Below, in pieces: positions 47,179-56,476 of a stretch of 64,000 nt of DNA. The DNA is from SZUA-35 sp965530755 (GTDB lineage: Bacteria; Actinomycetota; Acidimicrobiia; Acidimicrobiales; SZUA-35), in assembly GCA_965530755.1 (NCBI GenBank), contig CBESNA010000001.1:62001-126000 (forward strand), in the 5' to 3' direction. The translations under genes and the position numbers were made by a program. The notes beneath the pieces were generated by a model. It was given only the letters and a program-made list of their open reading frames with translations, was not told the origin of the DNA and did not search any database. Each line of letters opens with the position of its first letter. Within the stretch, counting starts at the first letter, position 1.

Positions 47179-48198
47179 ATGACGACACGAATCGGAATCA
47201 ACGGTTTTGGCCGCATCGGCCGCCTGGTCGTGCGTGGCCTACGCGACCGCCCGGACCTGCAGCTGGTGCATGTGAACGAGCGATCCGGAGGGGCGGCAAC
47301 CGCCGCCCATCTACTGGAGTTCGACACGGTGCACGGGCGGTACCCCGGATCGGTCACGACCGACGGAACGAACCTCGCCATCGACGGCAACGAAGTCGGC
47401 TTCTCCTCGTATGACACTCCAGGCGCCGTGCCGTGGGACGAGGCAGGCGTCGATGTCGTGCTGGAGTGCAGCGGCGCCTTCAGGACGATCGAAGTACTGG
47501 CGCCCTACTTGGAACGAGCGGTTCGCAAGGTGATCGTTGCCGCGCCGGTCAAGAGCGATGGGGTCCTGAACATCGTGATGGGCTGCAACGACCAGCTCTA
47601 TGACCCGACGACCGATCACATCGTGACCGCCGCGTCGTGCACGACGAACTGCCTGGCCCCCGTCGTCAAGGTGCTCCACGAACAGATCGGCATCGTACGC
47701 GGGGCGATCACCACGATCCACGACGTCACCAACACGCAGGTGGTCGTCGACGCCCCCCACAAGGATCTGCGCCGAGCCCGCTCGGCCTTGAACTCCTTGA
47801 TCCCGACGAGCACCGGCTCGGCGACGGCGATCACGATGATCTACCCAGAGCTCACCGGGAAACTCAACGGACTGGCCGTTCGGGTGCCACTGCTCAACGC
47901 ATCCCTGACCGACGCCGTCTTCACGATGCAGCGCGACGTCACCGCCGACGAGGTCAACGGACTCCTCCGCGAGGCAGCCGACGGCGAGCTGGCCGGAATA
48001 CTCGGGTTCGAGGACCGCCCGCTGGTGTCAGCCGACTACACGAACGACACCCGATCCGGAATCGTGGATGGACCGTCGACCTTCGTCGTCGACGGTCGGA
48101 TGGTCAAGGTGCTCATCTGGTACGACAACGAGTACGGGTATGCCTTCCGCATGGCCGACCTCGCCGAACGCGTCGCTTCCACCCTTCCGCCGAGATGA
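47179..48198 (+). CDS. Glyceraldehyde-3-phosphate dehydrogenase of the arsenate operon
   Basis: The 339-residue enzyme has the NAD loop INGFGRIGRLVVRGL, catalytic Cys154 in AASCTTNCLAP, NTQVVVDAPHKDLRRARSA and WYDNEYGYAFRMADL. In ars operons with arsJ, GAPDH uses arsenate in place of phosphate to make 1-arseno-3-phosphoglycerate, which ArsJ exports. The four-base overlap with arsJ (ATGA at 48195) and its place behind an ArsR fusion support that role rather than glycolysis. AGGA stands upstream of the ATG. Confidence 0.93.
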   Translation: MTTRIGINGFGRIGRLVVRGLRDRPDLQLVHVNERSGGAATAAHLLEFDTVHGRYPGSVTTDGTNLAIDGNEVGFSSYDTPGAVPWDEAGVDVVLECSGAFRTIEVLAPYLERAVRKVIVAAPVKSDGVLNIVMGCNDQLYDPTTDHIVTAASCTTNCLAPVVKVLHEQIGIVRGAITTIHDVTNTQVVVDAPHKDLRRARSALNSLIPTSTGSATAITMIYPELTGKLNGLAVRVPLLNASLTDAVFTMQRDVTADEVNGLLREAADGELAGILGFEDRPLVSADYTNDTRSGIVDGPSTFVVDGRMVKVLIWYDNEYGYAFRMADLAERVASTLPPR

Positions 48199-49433
48199 AG
48201 GTCCGCGACTACGCGCTGGTCACGGCCGGCTATTGGGCCTTCACCGTCACCGACGGTGCGCTGCGCATGCTGGTGCTCCTGCACTTCCATGAACTCGGTT
48301 ACTCGCCGGTCTCGCTCGCGTTCCTGTTCCTGCTGTACGAATTCATGGGGATCGTGACGAACCTCGTCGGCGGGTGGGTCGGCGCCCGCTCAGGACTCAA
48401 CCGAACCCTCCTCGCCGGACTCGGCCTCCAGACCATCGCGCTGGCGACGCTCACCTTCCACGATCCGGAGTGGCGAGAATGGCTCTCGGTCGGATTCGTG
48501 ATGGTCGTCCAGGCGCTCTCCGGGGTGGCGAAGGACCTCACCAAGATGAGCTCGAAGAGCGCCGTCAAATTCGTGGCCGGCGATGCGGACGGCGCGCTCT
48601 TCCGAATGGTCGCCGTGCTCACCGGCTCGAAGAATGCGCTCAAGGGCGTCGGCTTCTTCCTCGGCGCGGCGCTGCTGTCCTGGATCGGCTACGACGCCGC
48701 CCTGTGGTCCATGGCCGGCCTCATTGCTGCCGCGCTGGCAATAGTGGCGGTCCTGCTCGACGGCGAGATCGGGCGAGCCGGGAAGAAGCCGGCACTCCGG
48801 ACGATCCTGTCGAAGTCGTCGGCCATCAATCGGCTGGCCGCTGCACGTTTCTTCCTCTTCGGCTCGCGCGACATCTGGTTCGTGGTCGCACTGCCCGTTT
48901 TTCTCGACGACGACCTCGGCTGGTCGTTCGAAGGCATCGGCGCGTTCTTGGCGTTCTGGGTCATCGGCTACGGAGTGGTGCAGTCGGCCGCCCCGCGCTT
49001 CCTCCGTCGGACCGCCGACAGTGGACCAGCGGAGATCGTCGCGGCCCGGGCGTGGTCCTCGGCGTTGACGGTCGTGTCCGTACTGATCGCTGTGGCGGTG
49101 ACGATCGACTTCCAGACCACGGCTGCCGTGGTCGGCGGCTTGGTCGTCTTCGGCATCGTTTTCGCCCTCAACTCGTCACTTCACTCCTACCTGATCCTCG
49201 CCTACTCCGAAGGGGACGACATCTCGCTGGATGTCGGCTTCTACTACTCGGCCAACGCCGCCGGCCGGCTCGTTGGCACGCTGCTCTCCGGAGTCCTCGC
49301 TCTCTGGGGTGGGCTCGACGCTGCCCTGTGGGGGTCGGCGGTGTTCATGGCGATCACCTGGCTGCTCACCCTGCGCCTGCCTCCGATCCGACAATCCGCC
49401 GGCGAGCACATGGCAAGCACCGAGACGATCTGA
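48195..49433 (+). CDS. arsJ: ArsJ, MFS exporter of 1-arseno-3-phosphoglycerate
   Basis: The 412-residue protein has about eleven membrane helices. MKVRDYALVTAGYWAFTVTD at the start and DLTKMSSKSAVKFVAGDADG in the central cytosolic loop are features of ArsJ. Also FFLFGSRDIWFVVALPVFL and GFYYSANAAGRLVGTLLSG fit. It exports the unstable arsenic ester, which breaks down outside to arsenate. The partner GAPDH gene overlaps it. Confidence 0.88.
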   Translation: MKVRDYALVTAGYWAFTVTDGALRMLVLLHFHELGYSPVSLAFLFLLYEFMGIVTNLVGGWVGARSGLNRTLLAGLGLQTIALATLTFHDPEWREWLSVGFVMVVQALSGVAKDLTKMSSKSAVKFVAGDADGALFRMVAVLTGSKNALKGVGFFLGAALLSWIGYDAALWSMAGLIAAALAIVAVLLDGEIGRAGKKPALRTILSKSSAINRLAAARFFLFGSRDIWFVVALPVFLDDDLGWSFEGIGAFLAFWVIGYGVVQSAAPRFLRRTADSGPAEIVAARAWSSALTVVSVLIAVAVTIDFQTTAAVVGGLVVFGIVFALNSSLHSYLILAYSEGDDISLDVGFYYSANAAGRLVGTLLSGVLALWGGLDAALWGSAVFMAITWLLTLRLPPIRQSAGEHMASTETI

Positions 49434-49440
49434 GCGGACG

Positions 49441-51057
49441 TCAGCCGACGTCGCGACGGTCCATCGCCAAGGTGGCGAACGCCATCAAGACGAAGGCGAC
49501 CGCGAGCAGGACCACGGTCGCCAACAGTTCGAACGACGCCGCCGGAACGGCAGCGACGTGTTGGAACGGCGAGACGTTGCGGAGCCACTGCGGTAGATCG
49601 AGCATCTCCCCGAGAAGGGAGACCACCGCGCAAAAGGCCACCACCATCCACGAGAACGACGCCCATCCTGGTCGAAACCCGATCATGGCCACGGCGACCC
49701 CGGACAGCACGAGCAACGCGGGAACCATGTTCACTGCGGCGCCGGCCATCGACAGCGTCTCGCCGAGCTCGCCGATCTGAAGCCCGTAGCCGAACCCCAG
49801 GGCCAACCCGGCGGCAACCATGATGACCAGCGTCCCGAGGATCGACACGGTCAAGTGGCTCCACAGCCACCGTCGTCTGGCCACCGGCGTCGCCAGCACG
49901 GCCTCGGCTCGCCCACCCGTCTCTTCACCTCGGAGGCGAAGCACACTGGACACGGTGAAACCGGATGTGATCAGGCCGAGGATCACCACTGCGGTTGCCA
50001 GGAAAAGCTCGGCCGGTGATCCCCCGCCGACCTGAGCGAACATCTCGGCGATCGCCTCGTTCTCGAGGAACTTGTCGGCCTCGTCAGCCACGATGCCATA
50101 GAAGAATCCCATCATGGCGAGGGCGATCGCCCAGCTGATCACGGCGGTTCGCTGCAAGCGGGCCGCCATCCCGAGCGGCGTCGACAACAGCCGCCCGGCC
50201 GAGGTCGGACCGGGCCGTTGCGTGAGGATTCCCGATCCGTAGTCGCGCCTGGCCGCCACGACGAGCGCTGAGGCGAGCAGGACACCCGCGCCGAACCCAA
50301 GAATCCCCAACACCCACCATCGCTCGTCGGAAAAGGCACGAATCGACTGGGCCCATCCGAGCGGCGACAACCAGACCACGCCGCTCGTGCCGAGATCGCC
50401 GACTGCACGCACCACGAACGCCACACCCAGGGCCATACCACTTCCGCCCAGGGCCGCCCTTGCGGTGCCGGCCACCTGGGCGGCCAGGGCCGCGGTCCCC
50501 GTCGCCACGAGGCCGACCCCGAAACACGCCGTCCCATAAGCCAGCGTTCCGCGCGATCCGAGGCCGAACGCGATCAGGCTGGAGACCAGACCGACACAGA
50601 CGATGGCGTTGATGGCCGTGATCCAGAGCACAGCTGCCGCCAGGATCGAATGGCGGCCTATGGCGGTCGATCGAACGAGCTCTGTACGGTTCGACTCCTC
50701 TTCGGCACGCGTGTGACGAACGGTGAGGAAGGTGCACATGAGCGCGACGGAGACGAAGGAATAGATGAGAACCTCGTTCATCATCACGGCGCCCAGGGTC
50801 GGCGCGTCGAGTCCGTAACCGGGACCGGCCATCACCTTCATCGCGCTCTCGGTACCTGCCAGGTCGGCGTACTCCTGGAGCCCCTCAGGTGAGTCGTACA
50901 ACCCGATGATGCTCGCGGCCGACACAGCGACCAGCCCGACGATGCCGATGATCCACAACGGAGCACGTAGCCGATCGCGTCTGGCCATGAAGGCGAGCAA
51001 CTGACCGACCCCGGCGAATGGACGGCCGTCGACTCTCCAGACGGACAGCCCGGTCAC
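49441..51057 (-). CDS. ABC-2 type exporter permease (tetronasin-resistance type)
   Basis: The 538-residue protein has twelve or so membrane helices in two halves, as in the TnrB-like exporters of polyether antibiotics. FMARRDRLRAPLWIIGIVGL comes near the start, RHTRAEEESNRTELVRSTAIG in the first loop and RLRGEETGGRAEAVLATPVARRRWL in the matching loop of the second half. These repeated EE...R.E.V motifs are diagnostic of the family. GTG overlaps the ATPase stop (GTGA at 51054). Substrate unknown. Confidence 0.85.
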   Translation of the reverse strand: MTGLSVWRVDGRPFAGVGQLLAFMARRDRLRAPLWIIGIVGLVAVSAASIIGLYDSPEGLQEYADLAGTESAMKVMAGPGYGLDAPTLGAVMMNEVLIYSFVSVALMCTFLTVRHTRAEEESNRTELVRSTAIGRHSILAAAVLWITAINAIVCVGLVSSLIAFGLGSRGTLAYGTACFGVGLVATGTAALAAQVAGTARAALGGSGMALGVAFVVRAVGDLGTSGVVWLSPLGWAQSIRAFSDERWWVLGILGFGAGVLLASALVVAARRDYGSGILTQRPGPTSAGRLLSTPLGMAARLQRTAVISWAIALAMMGFFYGIVADEADKFLENEAIAEMFAQVGGGSPAELFLATAVVILGLITSGFTVSSVLRLRGEETGGRAEAVLATPVARRRWLWSHLTVSILGTLVIMVAAGLALGFGYGLQIGELGETLSMAGAAVNMVPALLVLSGVAVAMIGFRPGWASFSWMVVAFCAVVSLLGEMLDLPQWLRNVSPFQHVAAVPAASFELLATVVLLAVAFVLMAFATLAMDRRDVG

Positions 51058-51965
51058 GCCGTCGCACCGTTCTCGCCGGACGGCGTCGCTCCGTACTCGC
51101 GGAGGAAGAGCTCCTCCAACGTGGGTGGCTGGCTCACGAGCGAACGTACTCCGAACTCGGCCACGTGTTTCATCGCCGCCCCGAGAGCAGCATTGTCGAC
51201 TTCGAAGTGCACGTGATCGTCGACGGTGCGAACAGCGTGCACACCAAGCTGCTCGTCCAGGCCCACGATCGGACGGTCCGTTGCCACGGTGATGGCAGTG
51301 CGCGTCGTGGTACGGAGGTCGTCGAGGGTGCCGCTCTGCACGGCGCGACCGTTCCGGATGATCGTCACCCGATCGCACAGCTTCTCGACCTCGGCCAGGA
51401 TGTGACTGGACAGCAGCACCGTCCGCCCTGTCGCCGCCAACGACAGCACGGCCTCCTGGAAGATCGTCTCCATCAGCGGGTCGAGGCCGGCCGTGGGTTC
51501 GTCGAGGAGCAAGAGCTCGGCCTGAGATGACAACGCAACGATCAGCGCGACCTTCTGGCGATTGCCTTTGGAGTAGGTTCCGGCCTTCTTGGTCGGGTCG
51601 AGCTCGAAACGCTCGATCAACTCCTGGCGACGTCCGGGATCGCTGTCACCGCGAAGGCGGGCGAAGTAGTCGATGATCTCCCCACCGGACAGGTTCGGCC
51701 AGAGGCTGACATCGCCGGGCACGTATGCCAGCCGGTGGTGGAGCGCCACAGCATCTGACCAGGGGTCACCGCCCAACAACCTGGCCTCGCCGCTGTCCTG
51801 GTGCAGCAACCCGAGCAGGGTGCGAATCGTCACGGACTTCCCGGATCCGTTCGGGCCGAGAAAGCCGTGTACTTCGCCGACGGCCACAGTGAGGTCGAGC
51901 TCGTCGAGGGCTCGTGTCGGCCCGAACGTCTTCACGACCTTCCGTAGTTCGATTGCGTCGGACAT
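51054..51965 (-). CDS. ABC exporter ATP-binding protein
   Basis: The 303-residue protein has Walker A GPNGSGKSVTI, a signature YSKGNRQKVALI (SKGNRQK in place of LSGGQ, usual in this subgroup), Walker B LLLLDEPTAGLDP and LLSSHILAEVEKLCD. Its C-terminal half ends PTLEELFLREYG, typical of drug-export ATPases. The ATG at 51965 has GGGG seven bases upstream. It pairs with the permease gene. Confidence 0.9.
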   Translation of the reverse strand: MSDAIELRKVVKTFGPTRALDELDLTVAVGEVHGFLGPNGSGKSVTIRTLLGLLHQDSGEARLLGGDPWSDAVALHHRLAYVPGDVSLWPNLSGGEIIDYFARLRGDSDPGRRQELIERFELDPTKKAGTYSKGNRQKVALIVALSSQAELLLLDEPTAGLDPLMETIFQEAVLSLAATGRTVLLSSHILAEVEKLCDRVTIIRNGRAVQSGTLDDLRTTTRTAITVATDRPIVGLDEQLGVHAVRTVDDHVHFEVDNAALGAAMKHVAEFGVRSLVSQPPTLEELFLREYGATPSGENGATA

Positions 51966-52020
51966 CGCGAACCCCTTCCGCATGAGCGACCGAAGGCGAG
52001 TCCGGTCGGATGCACGAGCG

Positions 52021-52026
52021 AACCTA
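52021..52026 (-). promoter_or_regulatory. Possible -10 box of the second ABC operon
   Basis: TAGGTT on the minus strand lies about 55 bases upstream of the ATG at 51965. Unlike the other cases it would leave a leader of around 50 bases, which fits the visible ribosome binding site. Confidence 0.4.
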
Positions 52027-52120
52027 GCCAAGGTCCGGTTGCGCCGTTAGGGGCGCAGGGCCCGACTTCCCAGATGTGGCCTGATGCCGTCCGCTTCGAC
52101 CCGGCTGCCATCCTGGCGGC

Positions 52121-53278
52121 GTGGCAGTCAACGTTTCCAAGCTGAGGCGCATCCTTCTCGCGCTCATCGTCATCCTGTTCGTCGTCGCCGGATGCGGCGA
52201 CGACGAGGTATCCGATGCTGCGCCGAGCGACACGACCACCTCACCGGCGAGCGTGGCAGGCACGTCGTCCACGACCGGCCCGCCCGCCACGCCATCGACG
52301 GATGCAGTCGAGGTCCCGGCACCGGTCGAACCCGATCTTCGGGGCGTGAATCTGGCGGGGGCCGAGTTCGGCTTCGAGCAGCTCCCCGGCACGTTCGGTA
52401 CCGACTACATCTACCCGACGGTAACCGAGGTCGAGCTCTTCGCTGCTGCAGGAATGAACGTCATCCGACTCCCCTTTCGATGGGAACGCATCCAACCCGA
52501 AATCGGATCGGCGCTCGATCCGGACGAGTTGGCCAGAATCGATGAGTTCGTGGCGACGACAACGGAGCTCGGCGTTGCCGTGATCCTCGACCCACACAAC
52601 TACGCCAGATACGACGATCGAGTGATCGGCGGATCCGAGCTCCCACCGAACGCATTCGGCGATCTGTGGCAGCGAGTGTCGTCTCACTACCGGGACGATG
52701 ACCTCGTGATCTTCGGGCTGATGAACGAACCGCACAGCATGGGCACCGAGACATGGGTAGCCGAGGCGAACCTGGCCATCGCTGCGATCAGAGCGACCGG
52801 GGCAACGAACCTGATCCTCGTGCCCGGCAACCAGTACACCGGTGCCCACAGCTGGAACGAGGACTGGTACGGCACACCCAACAGCCAGGTGATGCTCGAC
52901 ATCGTCGACAGCGGCGAGAACTTCGCCATCGAGGTCCACCAGTACCTCGACAGTGACTCCTCCGGCAGGTCCCCTGAGTGTGTCGACCCGACCATCGGCT
53001 CGGCGAGGCTCGAGGCGTTCAACGAGTGGCTTCGAGAGAACCAGCTTCGCGGTTTTCTCGGCGAGTTCGGAGCAGGATCGAACGACACCTGCCTCGCAGC
53101 GCTCGACGACATCCTCGATTTCGTCGATGCAAACGATGAACTCTGGATCGGTTGGACCTACTGGGCTGCGGGCCCGTGGTGGGGCGAATACATCTTCGAG
53201 ATCGAACCCGATGCCACCGGCGAGTTCGACGATCCACAGATGGACGTCCTGGTCGAGCACCTCACGGCGCAGGACTGA
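52121..53278 (+). CDS. Glycoside hydrolase family 5 lipoprotein (cellulase-like)
   Basis: The 385-residue protein has a lipoprotein signal (LLALIVILFVVAGC, Cys25), a Thr/Ser/Pro spacer to about 70, and a GH5 barrel. Motifs are NLAGAEFGFEQLPGTFGTDY, GMNVIRLPFRWERIQPE, ILDPHNYARY, GLMNEPHSM with acid/base Glu203, EVHQYLD and GFLGEFGAGSN with nucleophile Glu315, then WTYWAAGPWWGEY. It would be anchored outside and cut beta-1,4-glucans or similar. Start GTG. Confidence 0.9.
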   Translation: MAVNVSKLRRILLALIVILFVVAGCGDDEVSDAAPSDTTTSPASVAGTSSTTGPPATPSTDAVEVPAPVEPDLRGVNLAGAEFGFEQLPGTFGTDYIYPTVTEVELFAAAGMNVIRLPFRWERIQPEIGSALDPDELARIDEFVATTTELGVAVILDPHNYARYDDRVIGGSELPPNAFGDLWQRVSSHYRDDDLVIFGLMNEPHSMGTETWVAEANLAIAAIRATGATNLILVPGNQYTGAHSWNEDWYGTPNSQVMLDIVDSGENFAIEVHQYLDSDSSGRSPECVDPTIGSARLEAFNEWLRENQLRGFLGEFGAGSNDTCLAALDDILDFVDANDELWIGWTYWAAGPWWGEYIFEIEPDATGEFDDPQMDVLVEHLTAQD

Positions 53279-53287
53279 CCGCCAAGA

Positions 53288-53620
53288 TCAGAGTTCGCAG
53301 GTGCCGTCTGAACAGTCGCGTCCGGCCGTCGCCTTGCGGATGTGGCGAAGCCCGATGCCAACGCCGACTGCGTAGATCGCACCAAAGACGAGACCGACCC
53401 CGAGCGTGTTCCTGCTGATCAGCGCGCCGAACGCGCTGCCGCCGAAGATGGTGGCCAGAACCGCCATCGACAGCGGGAGGTGGCACGGACAGAAGATGAA
53501 CGACCAGATCAGCCAACGTCTGCCCCGCCGCTCGATGGCGTCGGGACCAGGCTCCGCGCCTGCGAGACCCTCAGGCGGCGTGAGCAAAGCAGAATCTCGC
53601 TCGGTGGAACGTGTCAGCAC
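53288..53620 (-). CDS. Small two-helix membrane protein with CPCHLP motif
   Basis: The 110-residue protein has a membrane helix that begins WSFIFCPCHLPLSMAVLATI and a second one (GVGLVFGAIYAVGVGIGL). The tail carries a Cys pair (DCSDGTCEL). Cys-Pro-Cys-His-Leu-Pro in the first helix recalls small mercury/metal transport proteins in mer clusters, but no other mer gene is beside it. Metal binding is an inference. GTG start with GAGGA upstream. It ends 10 bases from the convergent GH5 gene. Confidence 0.6.
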   Translation of the reverse strand: MLTRSTERDSALLTPPEGLAGAEPGPDAIERRGRRWLIWSFIFCPCHLPLSMAVLATIFGGSAFGALISRNTLGVGLVFGAIYAVGVGIGLRHIRKATAGRDCSDGTCEL

Positions 53621-53669
53621 ATCTTCCTCATCGGCATCGAGTCATCATCGGCATGAAAATGTCCGTACT

Positions 53670-55088
53670 TTAGAGAATTGCCTCGCCTCGATAGCCGGCA
53701 GCCTCGGGATGCGCGCCGACCTCCGCAGCGACGTCAGACACGAAGGTCGAGATCTGCCGGTCGATGGCACCCAAAAGGTCGGAGGCATCGCCGACCATCG
53801 CCGTGAGCTCGGCGGCGGATCCCGGGAACCGGGCGTCCTCGCCCAACTTGACGAGCAGCAACGAACCGTCGGCTTTGCCCTCGCGCATGGCAAGGGCAGT
53901 GGCGACCGCGTGCTCCTTGATGATCTCGTGGGCCGTCTCACGGCCGGCCCCGGCCCGCACGGCGTGCATCAGCAGCTTGGTGGTCGCCAGGAACGGCAGA
54001 TAGCGCCGGAGCTCGGCATCCACCACGGCAGGGAACACGCCGAACTCGTTCAGAACAGCAAAGGTCGTCTCGAAGATGCCGTCGATGGTGAAGAACGCAT
54101 CGGGCAGGACGACGCGACGGACGACCGAACAGGAGACATCGCCCTCGTTCCACTGCTCGCCCGAGAGACCGGCGGCCATGGTGAGGTGACCCTTCAGGAT
54201 CACGCTGAGCCCCGAGATCCGTTCGCATGACCGCGTATTCATCTTGTGCGGCATCGCAGACGATCCGACCTGTCCGGGCTGGAATCCCTCGGTGGCCAGA
54301 TCGTGACCGGCCATGAGCCGCACCAGCAATGCAAGATTGGCAGGAGCGGCGGCCAACTGGACCAGGGTCGAAACAACGGCGTAGTCGAGCGAGCGGGGGT
54401 AGACCTGCCCAACCGAACCGAGCACGTTCGGGACACCGAGCTCGGCGGCGAGACCGTGCTCGAGCGCCTGGGCGGCCTCCACCGAGCCGAGCAGATCTAT
54501 CTGGTCCTGCTGGGACCCCACCGGGCCTTTGATCCCGCGGAGGGCAAACCGGTCTCGCTGCGAGCGGAGGGCGGCGAGCGCCAACGCAAGCTCCTCGCCG
54601 ATCTGAGCGAAACGTTTACCGAGAGTGGTCGGTTGAGCGGCGACATTGTGAGTGCGGGCCACCATCACCGTGTCGGCGTGGGTCACGGCCTGGGCCGAGA
54701 GTTGCTCGAGCAACGAAACGCAACGGCGCTCGAGCAGCTCCATGGCCCGCCAGGTGAGGAGCTGCTCGACGTTCTCGGTGACATCTCTCGAGGTGAGGCC
54801 CTTGTGCAGGTGTTCATGGCCTGCCAGCGCACAGAACTCGTCGAGCCGGGCCTTCACGTCGTGACGGGTGATCGCCTCCCGCTCGCGGATCGAATCGAGG
54901 TCGATCGTGTCGATGACGGCTCGATAGTCCTCCACGACAGCGGAGTCGACATCCAACCCGTGTCGGATCTGTGCCTCGAGCACGGCAATCCAGAACTGGC
55001 GCTCGGTGCGGATCCGGTGCACCGGGTCGAATATCTCCGCCATCTGCGAGCTGGCGTATCGATCTGCCAGGACGTTTGGGATGGTCAT
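53670..55088 (-). CDS. purB: Adenylosuccinate lyase
   Basis: PurB cleaves SAICAR and adenylosuccinate in purine synthesis. The 472-residue product has HKGLTSRDVTENVEQ, RTHNVAAQPTTLGKRFA, KGPVGSQQDQ and the fumarase-superfamily signature GSSAMPHKMNTRSCERISG with the flexible catalytic Ser. It resembles the longer (human-like) PurB clade. GAGGAG five bases before the ATG is a strong ribosome binding site. It is divergent from the zinc-finger gene with 15 bases between starts. Confidence 0.96.
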   Translation of the reverse strand: MTIPNVLADRYASSQMAEIFDPVHRIRTERQFWIAVLEAQIRHGLDVDSAVVEDYRAVIDTIDLDSIREREAITRHDVKARLDEFCALAGHEHLHKGLTSRDVTENVEQLLTWRAMELLERRCVSLLEQLSAQAVTHADTVMVARTHNVAAQPTTLGKRFAQIGEELALALAALRSQRDRFALRGIKGPVGSQQDQIDLLGSVEAAQALEHGLAAELGVPNVLGSVGQVYPRSLDYAVVSTLVQLAAAPANLALLVRLMAGHDLATEGFQPGQVGSSAMPHKMNTRSCERISGLSVILKGHLTMAAGLSGEQWNEGDVSCSVVRRVVLPDAFFTIDGIFETTFAVLNEFGVFPAVVDAELRRYLPFLATTKLLMHAVRAGAGRETAHEIIKEHAVATALAMREGKADGSLLLVKLGEDARFPGSAAELTAMVGDASDLLGAIDRQISTFVSDVAAEVGAHPEAAGYRGEAIL

Positions 55089-55103
55089 GACGACTCCTCA
55101 GGG

Positions 55104-56462
55104 ATGGGACGGGCTGCCCAAACGCTCAAGACCACCCCCGAACTGGTCGATTGGAGGCAGAGACGAGATGGACGGATTGAGTTGAACGGTCGCTGCGAAA
55201 AAAATGCGCTCGACAGAGCCGAGGATATCTGCGAGCTGTGCGGAGACCAGTTCTGCGCGTCGTGCCTCCTCTACCCTCGAGGCCATCGCAACGCGCCGAC
55301 GTGCAAAGGGTGTGCGCTGGCCAACAGCGGACTGCGCGGGAGAGGTGGCAGCACCCAGGCGATCGGGAAGCGCGAGTACAAGAAGCGAAAGAAGACGCTG
55401 CTCGAACAACTCGAGGACGTGATCATCGAAGCTCCGGCGTTGAAATACTTCGACCTCGCAGACCCCTCGACGTCGGACCGGAAGACGGAACTGGATCGCC
55501 GACCCGAAGTGATCGAGGAGCCCGAGACGGTCGACATCCTCGGCCGACTGGATGACTCCGCGCCGCCAGCCGAGCCCGCTCCCGAGCCTGGAGCCGCTGA
55601 CCCCGCTCCTCCCCCACCGGTGGCTGCTACTACTACTGCTGACGTCGCTGCTTCACCGCCTCCTCCGCCAGCCCCCGAGCCGGTACAAGCGTTCACCGGC
55701 CTCGCTCCGGTCGACACATCGGTGAACCCACTCGCGATCGGCGCACCGGATCGTCCGACAGCTCCAGAACCTGCTCCGGTTCCAGCCTCGGTCCCCACCT
55801 CGGGAGCAAGTGCCACCGCAGCCGAGCTCCTTGCTCGACTCAAGGCCGATCAACCGATCCAGTCGCAGTTCACCTCACCTCGATCGCTCGAGGTCGACCC
55901 GTTCGCCGCAGCGGCACCGCACACTCCGGCCGCCCCGCAGGCGGGACCACCACCGAACCCCGGTCCGGCGGCAGCCGTCGCGACCACCAACTACGCGGCA
56001 GCGCCGACCGAACAAACCCAGGGGATCTCGCCGACCAACGATCCGTTCGCTCCCGTGGCGCACAGCAGCGCGGCACCCGGGAATGCCTCACCGGCGCCAT
56101 CGAAGATTCAGCCCTGGACCCCTCCGGCGCCACCGCCACGCGGCACCAATCTCGACGTACTGGATGCCAACGAGACGGGCACGATCGACAACCCGATCAC
56201 ACCCGCACCGCCCGCTGCCGCCGAACCGACACCTGCGCCTGCGCCTGCCGCGCCGGCTGCCGCCGAACCGATTGCCGCACCGACAGCCGTGCCCGAAGCG
56301 CTTCGACCCATCGCACCAGCCGCTGCGGAGACGGAGGCAGACCCCACTCCGGGCCGTGCACCAGCCGACACCGACGACTCAGGGAAGTGGATCCCGCCGA
56401 GCCTGCGAGGCATGGCATCGGCAGAAGAACGGGCAGCCGACCCTCTTCCGAAGCGCCGCTGA
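55104..56462 (+). CDS. Zinc-finger (B-box-like) protein with long proline/alanine-rich tail
   Basis: The 452-residue protein begins with a compact Cys/His cluster: RCEKNALDRAEDICELCGDQ, then FCASCLLYPRGHRNAPTCKG and CALAN. The spacing of pairs suits two zinc sites of B-box type. After a basic helix (GKREYKKRKKTLLEQLEDVI), the remaining 300 residues are Pro/Ala-rich and probably disordered, ending in KWIPPSLRGM. The exact start is uncertain: ATG 55104 is the longest option, and a TTG a little before the first Cys is another. It lies between purB and purA. Function unknown. Confidence 0.6.
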   Translation: MGRAAQTLKTTPELVDWRQRRDGRIELNGRCEKNALDRAEDICELCGDQFCASCLLYPRGHRNAPTCKGCALANSGLRGRGGSTQAIGKREYKKRKKTLLEQLEDVIIEAPALKYFDLADPSTSDRKTELDRRPEVIEEPETVDILGRLDDSAPPAEPAPEPGAADPAPPPPVAATTTADVAASPPPPPAPEPVQAFTGLAPVDTSVNPLAIGAPDRPTAPEPAPVPASVPTSGASATAAELLARLKADQPIQSQFTSPRSLEVDPFAAAAPHTPAAPQAGPPPNPGPAAAVATTNYAAAPTEQTQGISPTNDPFAPVAHSSAAPGNASPAPSKIQPWTPPAPPPRGTNLDVLDANETGTIDNPITPAPPAAAEPTPAPAPAAPAAAEPIAAPTAVPEALRPIAPAAAETEADPTPGRAPADTDDSGKWIPPSLRGMASAEERAADPLPKRR

Positions 56463-56476
56463 TACGACGCCAGCGG

